A model generated the notes under the pieces. That model did not search any database. It saw only the letters and a program-made list of their open reading frames with translations, and had not been told where the DNA came from. The translations under genes and the position numbers were made by a program. A stretch of DNA of 5,154 nucleotides, taken from positions 1 through 5,154 of the forward strand of contig CANRXD010000150.1 of the NCBI GenBank assembly GCA_947643685.1. Direction: 5' to 3'. Of this stretch, positions 1-5,024 are shown piece after piece. The stretch's first letter is position 1. Every line of letters starts with the position of its first letter. The DNA comes from an uncultured Clostridium sp. Its GTDB lineage: Bacteria > Bacillota > Clostridia > Lachnospirales > Lachnospiraceae.

Positions 1-92
1 AGGGGACAAGGCCTGCCCCGTCCAGCGCGATCGGCGACGGTTTTATGAATATTCCTGATGGAGTCGAGGATGAGGGACTTCCATTCAATTAA
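1..92 (+). CDS. ssb: Single-stranded DNA-binding protein, C-terminal end (partial)
   Basis: This is the 3' end of a gene that begins before the window. The open frame uses codons starting at base 3 and gives 29 residues ending in GVEDEGLPFN, then TAA at 90-92. SSB proteins end in a flexible Gly/Pro/Ser-rich linker followed by an acidic-hydrophobic tip (D-D-D-I-P-F in E. coli) that docks partner enzymes of replication and repair. The tip seen here, D-E-G-L-P-F followed by one extra Asn, fits that pattern, and the preceding stretch GTRPAPSSA fits the linker. The OB-fold domain is outside the window, so the call rests on the tail and on the neighbour: ssb immediately before rpsR is the conserved rpsF-ssb-rpsR arrangement. 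Only 22 bases separate its stop from the rpsR start, so the two are almost certainly cotranscribed. Confidence 0.9.
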   Translation, partial: GTRPAPSSAIGDGFMNIPDGVEDEGLPFN

Positions 93-114
93 ATTTTACA
101 GGAGGTAATGTAAA

Positions 115-381
115 ATGGCATTCAATAAAGGTGATAAGTCCGATTCTTCCAGAGTAAGAAGAGGCGGCATGCATAGAAGAAAAAAAGTCTGCGTATTCTG
201 CGGTGATAAGAACGGCGAGATCGATTACAAGGACGTAAACAAGTTAAAGAGATACGTATCTGAGAGAGGAAAAATCCTTCCCAGAAGAATCACAGGAAAC
301 TGTGCAAAACACCAGAGAGCTTTGACAGTAGCCATCAAGAGAGCAAGGCATATCGCTCTTATGCCTTACACCTGCGAATAA
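115..381 (+). CDS. rpsR: 30S ribosomal protein S18
   Basis: An 88-residue basic protein of normal S18 length, part of the platform of the small ribosomal subunit, where S18 partners S6. Recognisable S18 landmarks are the Arg/Lys-rich N-terminus (residues 14-24), [11 protein letters not shown] at 37-47, the segment around [11 protein letters not shown] at 51-61, and a basic C-terminal helix (A-I-K-R-A-R at 73-78). Cys26 and Cys29 form a C-x-x-C pair, and Cys63/His66 a C-x-x-H pair, so this looks like the metal-binding form of S18 rather than the cysteine-free form; zinc binding is inferred. The ATG is fixed by a strong AGGAGG at 100-105, nine bases upstream. It is the last gene of the ssb-containing operon, with a strong terminator at 456-499. 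Confidence 0.98.
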   Translation: MAFNKGDKSDSSRVRRGGMHRRKKVCVFCGDKNGEIDYKDVNKLKRYVSERGKILPRRITGNCAKHQRALTVAIKRARHIALMPYTCE

Positions 382-394
382 TTCAGCTGTAATA

Positions 395-450
395 GTTCAG
401 CCCTGCACTCCCTGCCTGCTATAAGCATGTGAGAGAATGCAGGGCTGAGC
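395..450 (+). other. 13-bp stem-loop without U-tract downstream of rpsR
   Basis: Bases 395-407 pair with 438-450 (11 Watson-Crick pairs from 397-407/438-448, then one T-G wobble and an outer G-C). The core arms read CAGCCCTGCA and TGCAGGGCTG. The 30-base loop contains a small nested TGCT-ATA-AGCA hairpin (417-427). No run of T follows on either strand, so it is not a standard intrinsic terminator by itself. It sits between the rpsR stop and the true terminator at 456-499, so it would be in the 3' untranslated region of the rpsR message. It might protect the 3' end or be a processing site; that role is inference. Confidence 0.6.
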
Positions 451-455
451 AGTTT

Positions 456-499
456 AAAAATCCCCCGAAAAGAAGTTAACTTTCGGGGGATTTTTGTTT
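456..499. terminator. Bidirectional intrinsic terminator between rpsR and the amidohydrolase gene
   Basis: A perfect 15-bp stem is formed by 456-470 (AAAAATCCCCCGAAA) and 481-495 (its exact complement), with a 10-base loop. The GC core is CCCCCG/CGGGGG. On the plus strand the stem runs into T491-495, continuing as GTTT, which ends rpsR transcripts. On the minus strand the A-tract at 456-460 gives a matching U-run, which would end transcripts of the leftward amidohydrolase gene whose stop is at 517-519. The convergent gene arrangement fits a shared two-way terminator. Confidence 0.95.
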
Positions 500-516
500 C
501 ATTGCGGCAGGGGCTT

Positions 517-1692
517 TTATTTTTCAAATACAATTTCACCGTCAAGGACGGTCATGGCACAGTCTAAGAGTGCGTGAATATCGTCCAGGGGATTTTTCTC
601 AAATACAGCAAAATTTGCTTTCTTTCCGGCAGTGATGGAGCCGTGGGTATCCCTTACCTCCAATAGTTCGGCGGCATTGATGGTGCCGCACTGGATGGCT
701 TCCATGGGAGTCATTCCGTTTTCCACCATCAGAACACATTCGAATGCAGTCTTATCATATTTATTGAAGGGAGTTCCGGCATCAGTGCCGAGGGCAATCT
801 TTACACCTGCTTTGTGGGCGCGGCGGAAGGTGTCCTGATGAGCATCAATGGTTCGTTCTACTTTTTTTACCATATAATCCGGAATTCCGGCGTCTGTGCC
901 ATATTCCTTGATCCAGTATGGAGCCGCCAGGGTGGGAACAAAGAATACGTTATGCTCCTTCATGAAATCAAAACACCAGTCGTCCATAAAGAAACCGTGC
1001 TCAATGGAGTCTATTCCGGCCCGCAGAGCGTTTTTAATGCCTTCCATACCCTGGGCGTGGGTAAAAGTTTTTGCTCCTGCTTTATGGGCTTCTTCAATGG
1101 CGGCCCGAAGCTCATCTTCTGTAAGCTGCGGAGAGCCGGGCTCCACGCCTTTAGTCATGACGCCGCCGGTAGCCATCACCTTAATCCAGTTGGCTCCGGC
1201 CTTCAGCTGTTCTCTTGCGGCTTTACGGCAGTCATCAGGGCCATCGGCCTCACGGCCGGAATCATGTCCGTGGCCGCCGGTCATGCAGATGCATCTTCCG
1301 GATGTCTGCATTTCGGGGGCCAGGATGCTGCCCTTAAGCTGGGCATTGTGGAGGTCCACATCAATATAGTGGGGAGCGCCTGCATCGCGGACGTATGTGA
1401 CACCGGATTCCACCAGGGTTTTCAGATTTTTAAGAGCACGAATGGTTACGGCGGCATCGCTGATGGTCTCACGGACACCGGTTCCGGCATCAGAACACAT
1501 ATGTACATGGCAGTTGAAAAGTCCGGGGAGAAGTGTTTTTCCGCCCAGGTCAACGACCTTTGCCCCTTCCGGAACGGAAAGCGCAGAGCCGATTTCTTTT
1601 ATGATGCCAGATTCCACGAGAACGCTTCCGTCCTTAAGGACTGCTTCTCCGATGACATCAATGATGTTTGCATTGGTAAATATTGTGGTCAT
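517..1692 (-). CDS. Metal-dependent amidohydrolase, imidazolonepropionase / Xaa-Pro dipeptidase-like (COG1228-type)
   Basis: A 391-residue cytosolic enzyme of the amidohydrolase superfamily (TIM barrel with a small N/C-terminal beta sandwich, residues about 1-55 and 350-391). The metal-site residues are visible: H62 and H64 in the F-N-C-H-V-H motif after beta strand 1, K171 in N-W-I-K-V-M-A-T-G-G (probable carboxylated bridging lysine), H212 in F-T-H-A-Q-G, H232 in I-E-H-G, and the catalytic D304 in L-G-T-D-A-G-T-P. A G-G-H-G-H stretch at 139-143 is typical of the subgroup containing prolidase-like and L-Xaa-L-Lys/Arg dipeptidases and related amide hydrolases. Such enzymes cleave amide, peptide or cyclic amide bonds; the substrate cannot be told here. 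There is no signal peptide. The ATG at 1690-1692 has AGGAGG six bases upstream (complement of 1699-1704). It lies downstream of, and co-directional with, the LysR gene after a 145-base gap that carries its own candidate promoter. HutI itself is unlikely because no hut genes accompany it. Confidence 0.9.
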   Translation of the reverse strand: MTTIFTNANIIDVIGEAVLKDGSVLVESGIIKEIGSALSVPEGAKVVDLGGKTLLPGLFNCHVHMCSDAGTGVRETISDAAVTIRALKNLKTLVESGVTYVRDAGAPHYIDVDLHNAQLKGSILAPEMQTSGRCICMTGGHGHDSGREADGPDDCRKAAREQLKAGANWIKVMATGGVMTKGVEPGSPQLTEDELRAAIEEAHKAGAKTFTHAQGMEGIKNALRAGIDSIEHGFFMDDWCFDFMKEHNVFFVPTLAAPYWIKEYGTDAGIPDYMVKKVERTIDAHQDTFRRAHKAGVKIALGTDAGTPFNKYDKTAFECVLMVENGMTPMEAIQCGTINAAELLEVRDTHGSITAGKKANFAVFEKNPLDDIHALLDCAMTVLDGEIVFEK

Positions 1693-1804
1693 GATAATCC
1701 TCCTGTTGAAATTACCGGAAAAATCCCCTGCTTCTCCGGCGGTTTTATATTACAATTATTGTCAGGCAGCTGTTCTGCAGGTCCGTACACTTACTGCATA
1801 TTTA

Positions 1805-1832
1805 ATTATAACAGCAATTTGCCGGATGGCAA
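1805..1832 (-). promoter_or_regulatory. Candidate sigma-A promoter for the amidohydrolase gene
   Basis: On the minus strand a perfect TATAAT (-10, bases 1810-1805) follows TTGCCA (-35, bases 1832-1827) with a 16-base spacer. Predicted start of transcription is near 1798, leaving a leader of about 105 bases before the ATG at 1692. It begins just after the lysR stop codon (1838-1840), so the amidohydrolase can be expressed apart from the regulator. The hexamers are good but the spacer is one base short of the optimum. Confidence 0.6.
1819..1832. promoter_or_regulatory. Dyad TTGCC-N4-GGCAA, candidate LysR operator over the -35 box
   Basis: A perfect inverted repeat with 5-bp arms (1819-1823 and 1828-1832) and a 4-base centre. 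It satisfies the T-N11-A geometry of LysR-family binding sites and overlaps the -35 hexamer of the candidate amidohydrolase promoter. Binding by the adjacent regulator is inferred; short dyads occur by chance. It is unlikely to be a lysR terminator because the arms are short and no U-run follows. Confidence 0.35.
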
Positions 1833-1837
1833 GAGAT

Positions 1838-2725
1838 TTATACCTGAATAAGTCCCAGAAACTGCAGAGCCAGAGGAGAAAGAGCGGAGCCGTTTTTCTG
1901 TATCCATCCGATGTACATTTCATCACAGCCCGACAGGGGGATGCTCAGAACGCAGGAATGGCTGGGAGTCCGGGCCAGGATGCCTGTCCCGATGGAATAT
2001 GCGTCTGTATGCTCTAAAATCCGGTAGCAGGTGCTGCGATCCTGGATATAGATAACCTGGGCGCGGTCAGCGGCGGGAATGATCTCTTCAAGAAAATTGT
2101 AGGAGCTTTCCTGGCCCTGACTGTAAAGGACGAAGGGATACGGTTCCAGATCGTTTAAAGCAAGTCTGTTCTTTTCACACAGGGGATGCCCGGAACGCAG
2201 AAACACATGGGGAGCCGTTTCAAACAGGGGATGAAATGTGAGGGCGCGGTTTTTCAGCTCCCGGAAAATGACAGATTCATTACCTTTGGAGTAATAGAGA
2301 ATTCCAAGTTCGCTGTAACCAAGGGCCGTGTTTTCCATCACCTGTAAGGTGGTGGTTTCCAGGAAGGTAAAGGTATAGCGGGAGCCGGAGTCCTGCAAAA
2401 GTCTTACGAATGCATCAGACGCGAAGTTGTAGTGCTGGGCGCTGACAGATAAGGTTTTACGTTCTTTTCCGGATGTGCGAAAACGGTCCGAAATGGCATC
2501 CACCCGCTCGATGACAGTCCGGATCTGGCGGAGAAATTCCTGGCCGTTTGGGGTGATTTCTATTCCGCTGCGGTTTCTGAGGAAGATAGAAAAGCCGAGC
2601 TCGGCTTCCAGCTGACGGAGAGAATTTGTGAGGGCAGGCTGAGTGATATAAAGATGCCTGGCAGCATCGCTGATGGAGCCAAAAGAGGCCACTGCCATGG
2701 CATAGCGCATCTGCTTCAGTGTCAT
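1838..2725 (-). CDS. LysR-family transcriptional regulator
   Basis: A 295-residue protein of standard LysR length. Residues 1-60 form the winged helix-turn-helix: the opening M-T-L-K-Q-M-R-Y, then S-I-S-D-A-A-R-H-L-Y-I-T-Q-P-A-L-T-N-S-L at 17-36 with the hallmark A-A-x-x-L-x-x-T/S-Q-P/S pattern, L-R-Q-L-E-A-E-L-G at 36-44 and F-L-R-N-R at 48-52. A linker helix (about 60-88) leads into the periplasmic-binding-protein-like effector domain from about residue 91 to the end, which would bind a small molecule and tune DNA contacts. The ATG at 2723-2725 has a GGAG about eight bases upstream and an in-frame stop not far before it, so no longer start is available. The gene diverges from the YitT-M20 pair and precedes the amidohydrolase, making it the likely local regulator of both arms. 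The inducer is unknown. Confidence 0.95.
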   Translation of the reverse strand: MTLKQMRYAMAVASFGSISDAARHLYITQPALTNSLRQLEAELGFSIFLRNRSGIEITPNGQEFLRQIRTVIERVDAISDRFRTSGKERKTLSVSAQHYNFASDAFVRLLQDSGSRYTFTFLETTTLQVMENTALGYSELGILYYSKGNESVIFRELKNRALTFHPLFETAPHVFLRSGHPLCEKNRLALNDLEPYPFVLYSQGQESSYNFLEEIIPAADRAQVIYIQDRSTCYRILEHTDAYSIGTGILARTPSHSCVLSIPLSGCDEMYIGWIQKNGSALSPLALQFLGLIQV

Positions 2726-2741
2726 ATGATGTTTCTCCGCA

Positions 2742-2767
2742 ACAGTTCAGAGGGCTATTTGAACTGT
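2742..2767 (-). promoter_or_regulatory. Hairpin / palindrome in the lysR 5' leader
   Basis: Perfect 8-bp arms ACAGTTCA (2742-2749) and TGAACTGT (2760-2767) flank a 10-base centre. On the minus strand it lies directly upstream of the lysR ribosome-binding site, so the same bases could act as an RNA stem-loop in the leader or as a DNA operator. A possible short frame begins one base upstream of the stem: GTG at 2770-2768, seven codons (M-T-V-Q-I-A-L), TGA at 2749-2747, preceded by AAGGAG (complement of 2775-2780) at a rather short four-base spacing. Function is not established. Confidence 0.45.
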
Positions 2768-2839
2768 CACGTTTCTCCTTTCCTGAGTTCCATCTTACCA
2801 TAATTTTTATATATGGAAAATGCTAAAATTAAAATATTA

Positions 2840-2853
2840 TTCTATGGATAGAA
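2840..2853. promoter_or_regulatory. Dyad TTCTAT-GG-ATAGAA, candidate LysR operator in front of the YitT gene
   Basis: A perfect inverted repeat with 6-bp arms (2840-2845 and 2848-2853) around a 2-base centre, fitting the T-N11-A spacing of LysR-family sites. It covers the region where the -35 element and spacer of the downstream promoter would be, four bases before the extended -10. A regulator bound here could touch RNA polymerase. The arms do not match the dyad at 1819-1832 in sequence, which weakens the case that one protein reads both. Confidence 0.4.
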
Positions 2854-2857
2854 AGTG

Positions 2858-2866
2858 TGTTATACT
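2858..2866 (+). promoter_or_regulatory. Extended -10 promoter of the YitT-family gene
   Basis: TGT followed directly by TATACT (2861-2866) forms an extended -10 element. No good -35 hexamer lies 17 bases upstream (the region reads TATTCT), which is normal for promoters that use the TG extension or an activator. Predicted transcription start is near 2873, giving a leader of only about 18 bases that contains the ribosome-binding site. Confidence 0.6.
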
Positions 2867-2877
2867 GACCGGAGAAA

Positions 2878-2883
2878 AGGAGG
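2878..2883 (+). promoter_or_regulatory. Ribosome-binding site fixing the YitT start at 2891
   Basis: A perfect AGGAGG with a seven-base spacing to the ATG at 2891. The frame stays open upstream to an ATG at 2855, but that codon lies before the -10 box of the candidate promoter and has no ribosome-binding site, so 2891 is chosen. Confidence 0.85.
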
Positions 2884-2890
2884 CAGTATT

Positions 2891-3745
2891 ATGGAAAAGG
2901 AGACCGTAAGAAAAGAAATAGTAGCTGTGGGGTTCATGCTAGCAGGCTGTGTGGTTTTTGCTCTGGGGTTAAACCTGTTTGTTGTGCCTTGTAATTTGGT
3001 TCTGGGGGGAACCACAGGCGGCGCTGTTGTGGTGAATAAATTGTCCGGGATTCCGGTTGGAACGGCTTCTATTATGATTAATATACCGATCATGCTGATC
3101 GGCTGGAAAATTCTGGGGTGGAAATTCATTGCCAGAACAGCTGCTACATCCATGGTGTTAGGAGCCATGATCGATGCTCTGGCCTGGGTGCAGTTCCCGG
3201 AGGTGGACCCGATTCTTTCTGCTCTTTACGGGGGAATCCTTCTTGGCATTGCCATTGGAATTTTTTATCAGTATAACTGGTCCAGCGGCGGTTCGGAGAT
3301 CCTGGCGCGTGCCTGGTGCAGAGCCATGGGAAAGGGAACCATGGGCCAGGCCATGGCCATCGTGGACGGCATGGTTGTGGTGGGAGGAAACCTGCTGTTG
3401 GGGGAACCGGCCAATATGCTGTTGGCGCTGGTGACAATTTTTGTCTGTTCTAAGGCTACGGATATGATTATTGCCGGATATGATAAGGGAATGCAGTGCC
3501 TGATTATTACTAATAAAGGAGATGAGCTTTACCGCCTGGTTCAGACCAAGTATCAGAGAGGTATGACCTGTCTGAATGGGCGGGGCATGTATACAGGAAA
3601 TGAATACCAGGTCATGATGACTGTGGTGAAGCGGGCACAGTTTGCCGATTATAAAAAGATGATAAAAGAGGTGGATCCGGCGGCGTTTGTAATTGTCAGC
3701 GAAACCTATGATGTATTCGGACGGGGGTTTAAGGAAATTTATTAA
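2891..3745 (+). CDS. YitT family membrane protein (DUF161 / DUF2179)
   Basis: A 284-residue integral membrane protein of usual YitT length. Hydrophobic stretches at about 10-32, 56-73, 80-100, 108-127, 155-171 and 176-193 suggest five or six membrane segments. Conserved-looking glycine-rich motifs are V-P-x-N-L-V-L-G-G-T-T-G (with Cys at residue 34) at 32-43, Y-G-G-I-L-L-G at 113-119 and W-S-S-G-G-S-E at 130-136. After the last segment, a soluble C-terminal domain of about 80 residues (201-284) matches the DUF2179 type, with G-R-G-M-Y-T-G at 230-236. The family is widespread in Firmicutes, is usually annotated as a putative permease, and its transported substrate is generally unknown. Here it is divergent from the LysR gene and 134 bases upstream of the M20 gene on the same strand, so a role in importing the hydrolase substrate, or exporting a product, is a reasonable but untested inference. 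Confidence 0.9.
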   Translation: MEKETVRKEIVAVGFMLAGCVVFALGLNLFVVPCNLVLGGTTGGAVVVNKLSGIPVGTASIMINIPIMLIGWKILGWKFIARTAATSMVLGAMIDALAWVQFPEVDPILSALYGGILLGIAIGIFYQYNWSSGGSEILARAWCRAMGKGTMGQAMAIVDGMVVVGGNLLLGEPANMLLALVTIFVCSKATDMIIAGYDKGMQCLIITNKGDELYRLVQTKYQRGMTCLNGRGMYTGNEYQVMMTVVKRAQFADYKKMIKEVDPAAFVIVSETYDVFGRGFKEIY

Positions 3746-3780
3746 AATTCTTGGGAATCATGGCGGGGAAAATCAGAACA

Positions 3781-3789
3781 TGCTATAAT
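3781..3789 (+). promoter_or_regulatory. Candidate extended -10 promoter for the M20 gene
   Basis: TGC followed by a perfect TATAAT (3784-3789). There is no clear -35 at the expected distance (near 3761-3766 the bases are TGGCGG). Predicted start is near 3796, leaving a leader of about 84 bases. It means the M20 gene could be expressed independently of the upstream YitT gene, although no terminator is visible between them and read-through is possible. Confidence 0.55.
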
Positions 3790-3863
3790 AAAAACAGATA
3801 TAGCCGTTCAGATGGTCTTTTGCATTTCCTGCACTGACTGTAAGATGAAACGGGCATTATTTT

Positions 3864-3870
3864 AAGGAGG
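3864..3870 (+). promoter_or_regulatory. Ribosome-binding site fixing the GTG start of the M20 gene
   Basis: AAGGAGG ends nine bases before GTG at 3880-3882. No ATG lies in the same frame near this position, so the GTG start is preferred. The nearby TTG (3878-3880) is in another frame. Confidence 0.8.
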
Positions 3871-3879
3871 AAAGAGATT

Positions 3880-5019
3880 GTGAATCTGGCAGAAATAAAG
3901 CATGAAATTGAGGGCCTTGCGGAAAAATATAAGGCAGAATTTGAGACCGCAAGCGCCTGTATTTTTGAACACCCGGAGCTGGCCTATGAGGAGATAACAG
4001 CCCGCGACACGTTGTGCGGACTTTTGGGGCGCCATGGGTTTTCGGTAAAAAAAGGGGCGGGCTCACTGGAAACGGCTTTTGTAGCCGAATATAAAAGCGG
4101 GAAGCCGGGAATGACTTTCGCTTTTTTGTGTGAATATGATGCCCTTCCCGAAATCGGCCACGCCTGCGGTCATAATCTGATTGGAACCAGTGGCGCGGGA
4201 GCCGGAATTATACTGAAGGAAATCATGGAAAAATATGGACTGGGCGGAACCCTTAAGATTTTGGGCACTCCGGCGGAGGAGAATGGGTCCGGAAAGATTA
4301 CCATGCTGGAGGAAGGAATTTTTGAGGGGGTTGATATGGCGTTAATCATGCATCCCAGCGATATGTCCATGGCAGACGATATTTCCTTTGCGGCTGTCAA
4401 TAAGATTTATACCTTTAAGGGGAGACCTGCCCATACGGCTGCCTGTCCCTGGGTGGGGGCCAGTGCATTAAACGGAGTTATGCAGATGTTCCATGCAGTG
4501 GATGCCCAGAGGTTACATATGAAGGACTTTACCCGTGTACATGGAATTGTGCTGGAGGGCGGAACGGCAGTGAATATTGTGCCGGAACGGGCCGTATGCA
4601 AGTTTAATATCCGCTCCCTGGATTCGGACTATCTGAGGGAGGTCATTGAAATTGTTGACAGATGTGCCAGAGGCGCAGCGCTCTGTGCCGGAGTGGATGT
4701 GGAAATTGAGCAGGACGGATATCTCATTGAAAATGTGAAAAATGAGAAAAAGCTTGTGAGGGCCGTGGAAAATAACATGAATTTCATCGGGGAACCCCAC
4801 ATCCCCAGGGACTTAACCCAGGGAATCGGCTCCACCGATGTGGGAAATGTAACCCATGCGCTTCCGTCTGCACAGTTTTATATTGGGCTGGGAGAAGGGC
4901 TTGGAACCCATACGGCTCCCTTCGCCACCGCAGCAGGCGGACCGGAGGGACGCCGTGCCTTAACGGCAGCCATCAAAGTTCTGGCGATGACAGGTCTTGA
5001 CATGATCGCAGAGGCCTGA
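3880..5019 (+). CDS. M20 family metallopeptidase / amidohydrolase (AbgA/AbgB, PM20D2-like)
   Basis: A 379-residue cytosolic zinc or manganese hydrolase of the M20D type, with no signal peptide. Catalytic features are in order: E-Y-D-A-L-P-E at 85-91, H-A-C-G-H-N at 94-99 supplying Cys96 and His98 as metal ligands, A-E-E-N-G at 132-136 (Glu133 probable base, Glu134 ligand), M-H-P at 157-159 with His158, and G-T-H-T-A-P-F at 342-348 with His344. The lid or dimerisation domain (about 175-290) holds G-R-P-A-H-T-A-A at 181-188, whose His185 would contact substrate across the dimer, and N232 in A-V-N-I-V-P. The C-G-H-N form is typical of the group with p-aminobenzoyl-glutamate hydrolases and beta-alanyl dipeptidase PM20D2, rather than the C-G-H-D of hippurate or auxin-conjugate hydrolases. 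Likely substrates are dipeptides or N-acyl amino acids; the exact one is not readable. It follows the YitT gene and converges with the rarA-like gene. Confidence 0.93.
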   Translation: MNLAEIKHEIEGLAEKYKAEFETASACIFEHPELAYEEITARDTLCGLLGRHGFSVKKGAGSLETAFVAEYKSGKPGMTFAFLCEYDALPEIGHACGHNLIGTSGAGAGIILKEIMEKYGLGGTLKILGTPAEENGSGKITMLEEGIFEGVDMALIMHPSDMSMADDISFAAVNKIYTFKGRPAHTAACPWVGASALNGVMQMFHAVDAQRLHMKDFTRVHGIVLEGGTAVNIVPERAVCKFNIRSLDSDYLREVIEIVDRCARGAALCAGVDVEIEQDGYLIENVKNEKKLVRAVENNMNFIGEPHIPRDLTQGIGSTDVGNVTHALPSAQFYIGLGEGLGTHTAPFATAAGGPEGRRALTAAIKVLAMTGLDMIAEA

Positions 5020-5024
5020 ATGGA

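Noticed and set aside
517..1692. Assignment of the amidohydrolase as imidazolonepropionase (HutI)
   Set aside because: The superfamily match is general; no histidine-utilisation genes are present, and the G-G-H-G and lysine-bearing metal site fit the dipeptidase-like subgroup better.
1752..1762. Short palindrome ACAAT-T-ATTGT in the amidohydrolase leader
   Set aside because: Five-base AT-rich arms in an AT-rich intergenic region are expected by chance, and it does not overlap promoter hexamers.
814..1851. A long open frame (345 codons) on the plus strand opposite the amidohydrolase gene
   Set aside because: It is antisense to a gene with a full set of catalytic motifs and a strong ribosome-binding site, has no convincing Shine-Dalgarno of its own, and its Cys/Gly/Phe/His-rich product resembles no family I know. 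The shorter plus-strand frames at 896-1369 and 1397-2017 are rejected for the same reason.
2457..2801. A 114-codon minus-strand frame overlapping the lysR start
   Set aside because: It runs through the lysR helix-turn-helix coding region in another frame and its product shows no recognisable pattern.
2798..2816. Dyad CCATA-N9-TATGG in the lysR/YitT divergent region
   Set aside because: The arms are short and AT-rich, and the position does not coincide with a clear promoter element on either strand.
2855..2890. Longer N-terminus for the YitT protein starting at ATG 2855
   Set aside because: The extra residues are polar and unlike the family, the ATG falls before the -10 box, and the perfect AGGAGG at 2878-2883 serves ATG 2891.
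3144..3437. Proline/tryptophan-rich frames on both strands inside the YitT gene
   Set aside because: These are frame shadows of a GC-rich membrane-protein coding stretch, with low-complexity products and no ribosome-binding sites.
3746..3879. Possible operator or terminator between the YitT and M20 genes (ATTC-TTGG-GAAT at 3747-3758; TGCA repeats near 3820)
   Set aside because: Four-base arms are not significant, no stable stem with a U-run is present, and nothing else apart from the TATAAT-type promoter stands out.
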